A DNA stretch of 64,000 nt from Nocardia arthritidis (GTDB taxonomy: Bacteria > Actinomycetota > Actinomycetes > Mycobacteriales > Mycobacteriaceae): assembly GCF_011801145.1 (NCBI RefSeq), contig NZ_CP046172.1:5332001-5396000 (forward strand). Direction: 5' to 3'. A model generated the notes under the pieces. It made no database searches, had not been told where the DNA came from, and saw only the letters and a program-made list of their open reading frames with translations. Position numbers and translations under genes: made by a program. Of the stretch, positions 61,955-64,000 are shown piece after piece (position 1 is the first letter of the stretch; each line of letters starts with the position of its first letter).

Positions 61955-63107
61955 CACGTAACTCCTTCGCTCGGTTCCCGCATGGACCACTGCGTGCGAG
62001 AAGCAGGTCTCCCACCGCCGCGGCGACCAGCGCCGGATCGAGCACGATGGGTGTGCCGCTGATCCTGTTGGACGCCAAGCCCTCGGCGACCACGGTTTCG
62101 ACCAGCTCCGTGCCGCTGTCGCTCGGGCAGCGCGTCGGGAGGCCGCGCGCGACGAGGAGGTCTTGGATCACCCGACCCAGCTCCCGGCCATCCGCCCCGA
62201 ACAGTCGTCGCAGCGTCGTGATAGCGGAGGCGACAGCGGCGGGCCCTCGTGCGTCGGCGAGATCACCTGGTTCCGCCGCCTCGACCATGGTTGCCAACCA
62301 GGTCAGGTTCAACGCGCAGGCGTGACCGTGCCGCACATCCAAATGCGAGGTGAGCGGATAGGCCAGCGCGTGCGCGGCCGTGGTGCGGGTGAGGTCGATG
62401 GCCCGTCCGGCAAGTATCGCGGCTTCGCTGAGCCGATCACGCTCGGTCCGCGACGGCACCGGGTCCGCATCGCGCAGGATCGGTATCAGCAGAGTCAACG
62501 CCGCCACCGCGTGCGTGCGCGACACCGGGGTCGACCGGGTCGACCACAGCGATTCCACCGCATGTGCCAGGGCGTCGAACGCGCAACTCCATGTTTGCGC
62601 CGGCCCGCAGCCATCCGTCAACGCCGGATCGACCAGCGCGGCATCGGCCTTTATCCCAGGGCTGTCGAGCGAGAATTTGCGACTCCCCCGGTATAGAGCG
62701 GCGAACTGGGTCACCTCGCTGCCAGGTCCTGCCGTCGTCGGCACGAGTACCAGCCGCGCGTCCGCCAGCGGTGCGCTCCTGCCGTCGAGAACATCTGCGG
62801 CCGCGGACTGTTCGGTGGGCAGGGCCCGCGCCGCCTTCGCCACATCCAACGCCGAGCCGCCGCCGATACCGAGCACGAGCCGGGCACCGCACTCGTGCCG
62901 CGCCCGCGCCGCCGCCAGCGCCTGTTCGAAGGTCGGATTCGGACGGAACTGGGAGAACAACCGTGCCCGCGCAGGCAGCACGCGATCCAGCCTGAGCCGA
63001 TTCACCGTCCCGGCGCTCGCGACGACAAAGACACTTCGCGAGTCCCATTCGGCGATTTCGGCAAGCCTGTCGAATGTGCCCCTGCCGGTGAGGACCGTGC
63101 TCGTCAT
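61947..63107 (-). CDS. Iron-containing alcohol dehydrogenase, probable phosphonoacetaldehyde reductase
   Basis: 386 residues from ATG 63107, overlapping the decarboxylase stop (ATGA). Type III alcohol dehydrogenase features: GIGGGSALDVAKAAR (nucleotide binding), PTTAGPGSEVTQFA, and the metal-binding series ending HALAYPLTSHLDVRHGHACA. Next to a phosphonopyruvate decarboxylase-like gene, homologues such as PhpC reduce phosphonoacetaldehyde to 2-hydroxyethylphosphonate, as in fosfomycin and phosphinothricin pathways. A sulfoacetaldehyde reductase role cannot be excluded. Confidence 0.85.
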   Translation of the reverse strand: MTSTVLTGRGTFDRLAEIAEWDSRSVFVVASAGTVNRLRLDRVLPARARLFSQFRPNPTFEQALAAARARHECGARLVLGIGGGSALDVAKAARALPTEQSAAADVLDGRSAPLADARLVLVPTTAGPGSEVTQFAALYRGSRKFSLDSPGIKADAALVDPALTDGCGPAQTWSCAFDALAHAVESLWSTRSTPVSRTHAVAALTLLIPILRDADPVPSRTERDRLSEAAILAGRAIDLTRTTAAHALAYPLTSHLDVRHGHACALNLTWLATMVEAAEPGDLADARGPAAVASAITTLRRLFGADGRELGRVIQDLLVARGLPTRCPSDSGTELVETVVAEGLASNRISGTPIVLDPALVAAAVGDLLLARSGPCGNRAKELRDA

Positions 63108-64000
63108 GATCGGAGCGTCCTTCCGACAGCGCTGCGGAACCGCTCGGCGATGACGTCGAGTCCGATTTCCGCCGTCGCCCTCGGGTGCACATCGCCCGGC
63201 GTCGGAACCACTCTCAGCACACACAGCACCGGTCCGGACGACTTCAATGCGCTCTCGAGAGTTCCGGCGAGCGACTCCTCGGTCGCACATTCCAGCACCG
63301 TGCGATAACCGAGACCGGTGCCGAGCGCGGACCAGTCCAAGCCGCTCGAAGTGGAGCGTTGGCAGCCCGTCGACTCGTAACAGCCGTTGTCGACGACGAT
63401 ATGCACCAGGTTGTCCGCACCGGCCGCGGCGACGGTGGATCCGGTGCCCAGGTGCATCAGGAACGCACCGTCGCCGTCCAACACCACCACGCTCTGGTGG
63501 GGCCGAGCAGTCGCCAACCCGAGCCCGATCGCGGCGGCATGCCCCATGGAACCTTGCATGTACAGGGTTTCGGGCCGATCCCGTTCGTGATGCGCCTGCC
63601 GTGACAGGTATCCGGTGGTGGTGACGAGCAGTTGCCCGGTCAACTGATCGAGTAGTTCCGAGACGACCTTGGCGCGGGTCAGGTCCGCGGCGGCAATCGG
63701 CCCGGCCGCGGGCGATGCGCCGAGATATGGTCCGATCGATCCTCTGGGTATCAACAAGAAGAACGGGTCGTTGTCGGCGTGCGCCCGCGCCGCCTCCGCC
63801 AGTGCCGCGCCGAGACCGTTCGGCCGGAGTACCGCGTGCGCGATGCCCAGCTCGGTCAGCAGCGCCTCGGTGCTCGAGCCCATCACCGCGTGTTGGGGTT
63901 CGTCGCCTGACGGATCAGGCCAGCCGCGCAAGGTCATCACCACCAGCACCGGGATCCGGTAGGGCAGGACCAGGGAGGTGAGCGGATTGACCAGGTTGCC
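63104..64000 (-). CDS. ppd: Phosphonopyruvate decarboxylase-like TPP enzyme (5' end beyond window)
   Basis: About 298 C-terminal residues are visible; the frame is open to the right edge. The window cuts the N-terminal TPP-binding domain (LPYRIPVLVVMTLRGWP is the first clear match). The C-terminal domain has YMQGSMGHAAAIGLGLA and the TPP/Mg motif starting GDGAFLMHLGTGS and ending HIVVDN about 25 residues later, then NGCYESTGCQ. This matches Ppd/AepY, which makes phosphonoacetaldehyde from phosphonopyruvate and pulls the unfavourable PEP mutase reaction forward. Sulfopyruvate decarboxylase is the main alternative. The coupled dehydrogenase, acyltransferases and exporter favour a phosphonate pathway; finding pepM just outside the window would settle it. 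Confidence 0.85.
   Translation of the reverse strand, partial: GNLVNPLTSLVLPYRIPVLVVMTLRGWPDPSGDEPQHAVMGSSTEALLTELGIAHAVLRPNGLGAALAEAARAHADNDPFFLLIPRGSIGPYLGASPAAGPIAAADLTRAKVVSELLDQLTGQLLVTTTGYLSRQAHHERDRPETLYMQGSMGHAAAIGLGLATARPHQSVVVLDGDGAFLMHLGTGSTVAAAGADNLVHIVVDNGCYESTGCQRSTSSGLDWSALGTGLGYRTVLECATEESLAGTLESALKSSGPVLCVLRVVPTPGDVHPRATAEIGLDVIAERFRSAVGRTLRS

Overview
The window is high-GC actinobacterial DNA, most likely from a mycolic-acid actinomycete close to Nocardia. This is inferred from an accessory SecA (SecA2), an EmbR-like SARP-FHA regulator, a type VII (WXG100) secretion cassette with a CpnT-like toxin, a membrane protein paired with an ImmA/IrrE peptidase, and many short secreted proteins. 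No 16S rRNA or other decisive marker is present, so the genus is inference.

Layout. Bases 1-12,058 hold ordinary chromosomal genes: the end of a lytic transglycosylase with a long Pro-rich tail, a divergent SDR/TetR pair with two operator-like repeats, secreted proteins, the EmbR-like regulator, a membrane protein with an ImmA/IrrE-type peptidase, a membrane protein with an HTH domain and a degenerate NlpC/P60 domain, and a cysteine-free HesB/IscA-like protein.

Bases 12,121-44,359 (minus strand) are a lipopeptide locus. A fatty-acyl-AMP ligase is translationally coupled to an ACP-luciferase-like monooxygenase fusion, followed by a seven-module NRPS. The NRPS has a starter-type C domain, seven A domains, three epimerases and a terminal thioesterase. 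Modules 1 and 6 have threonine-type codes, and their A domains are interrupted by FkbM-family methyltransferase domains. Modules 2, 5 and 7 share one identical code that I could not assign. C-domain types agree with the E-domain positions, so the predicted product is an N-acylated heptapeptide Thr*-D-X-L-Y-D-Z-D-X-Thr*-X. The NRPS reading frame is broken by two single-base deletions 0.6 kb apart inside the module 2 epimerase. With both restored it would be one open frame of about 9,737 residues.

Bases 44,904-57,668 hold secA2, a headless PucR regulator remnant, and a type VII secretion toxin cassette (YbaB-like, WXG100, WXG-like N-terminus, hexapeptide-repeat linker, ADP-ribosyltransferase end, small downstream ORF). 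The toxin frame is broken inside an 18-bp repeat array. Next come a three-copy 129-bp intergenic repeat and a VanR/VanS-like two-component system beside a VanY-like D,D-carboxypeptidase and a DoxX-like membrane protein.

Bases 57,811-64,000 (minus strand) are a tightly coupled six-gene operon running in from beyond the right edge: phosphonopyruvate-decarboxylase-like subunit, iron alcohol dehydrogenase, two GNAT/Fem-like acyltransferases, an MFS exporter and an aspartyl-hydroxylase-type dioxygenase. I read it as the edge of a phosphonate natural-product cluster; pepM would lie outside the window.
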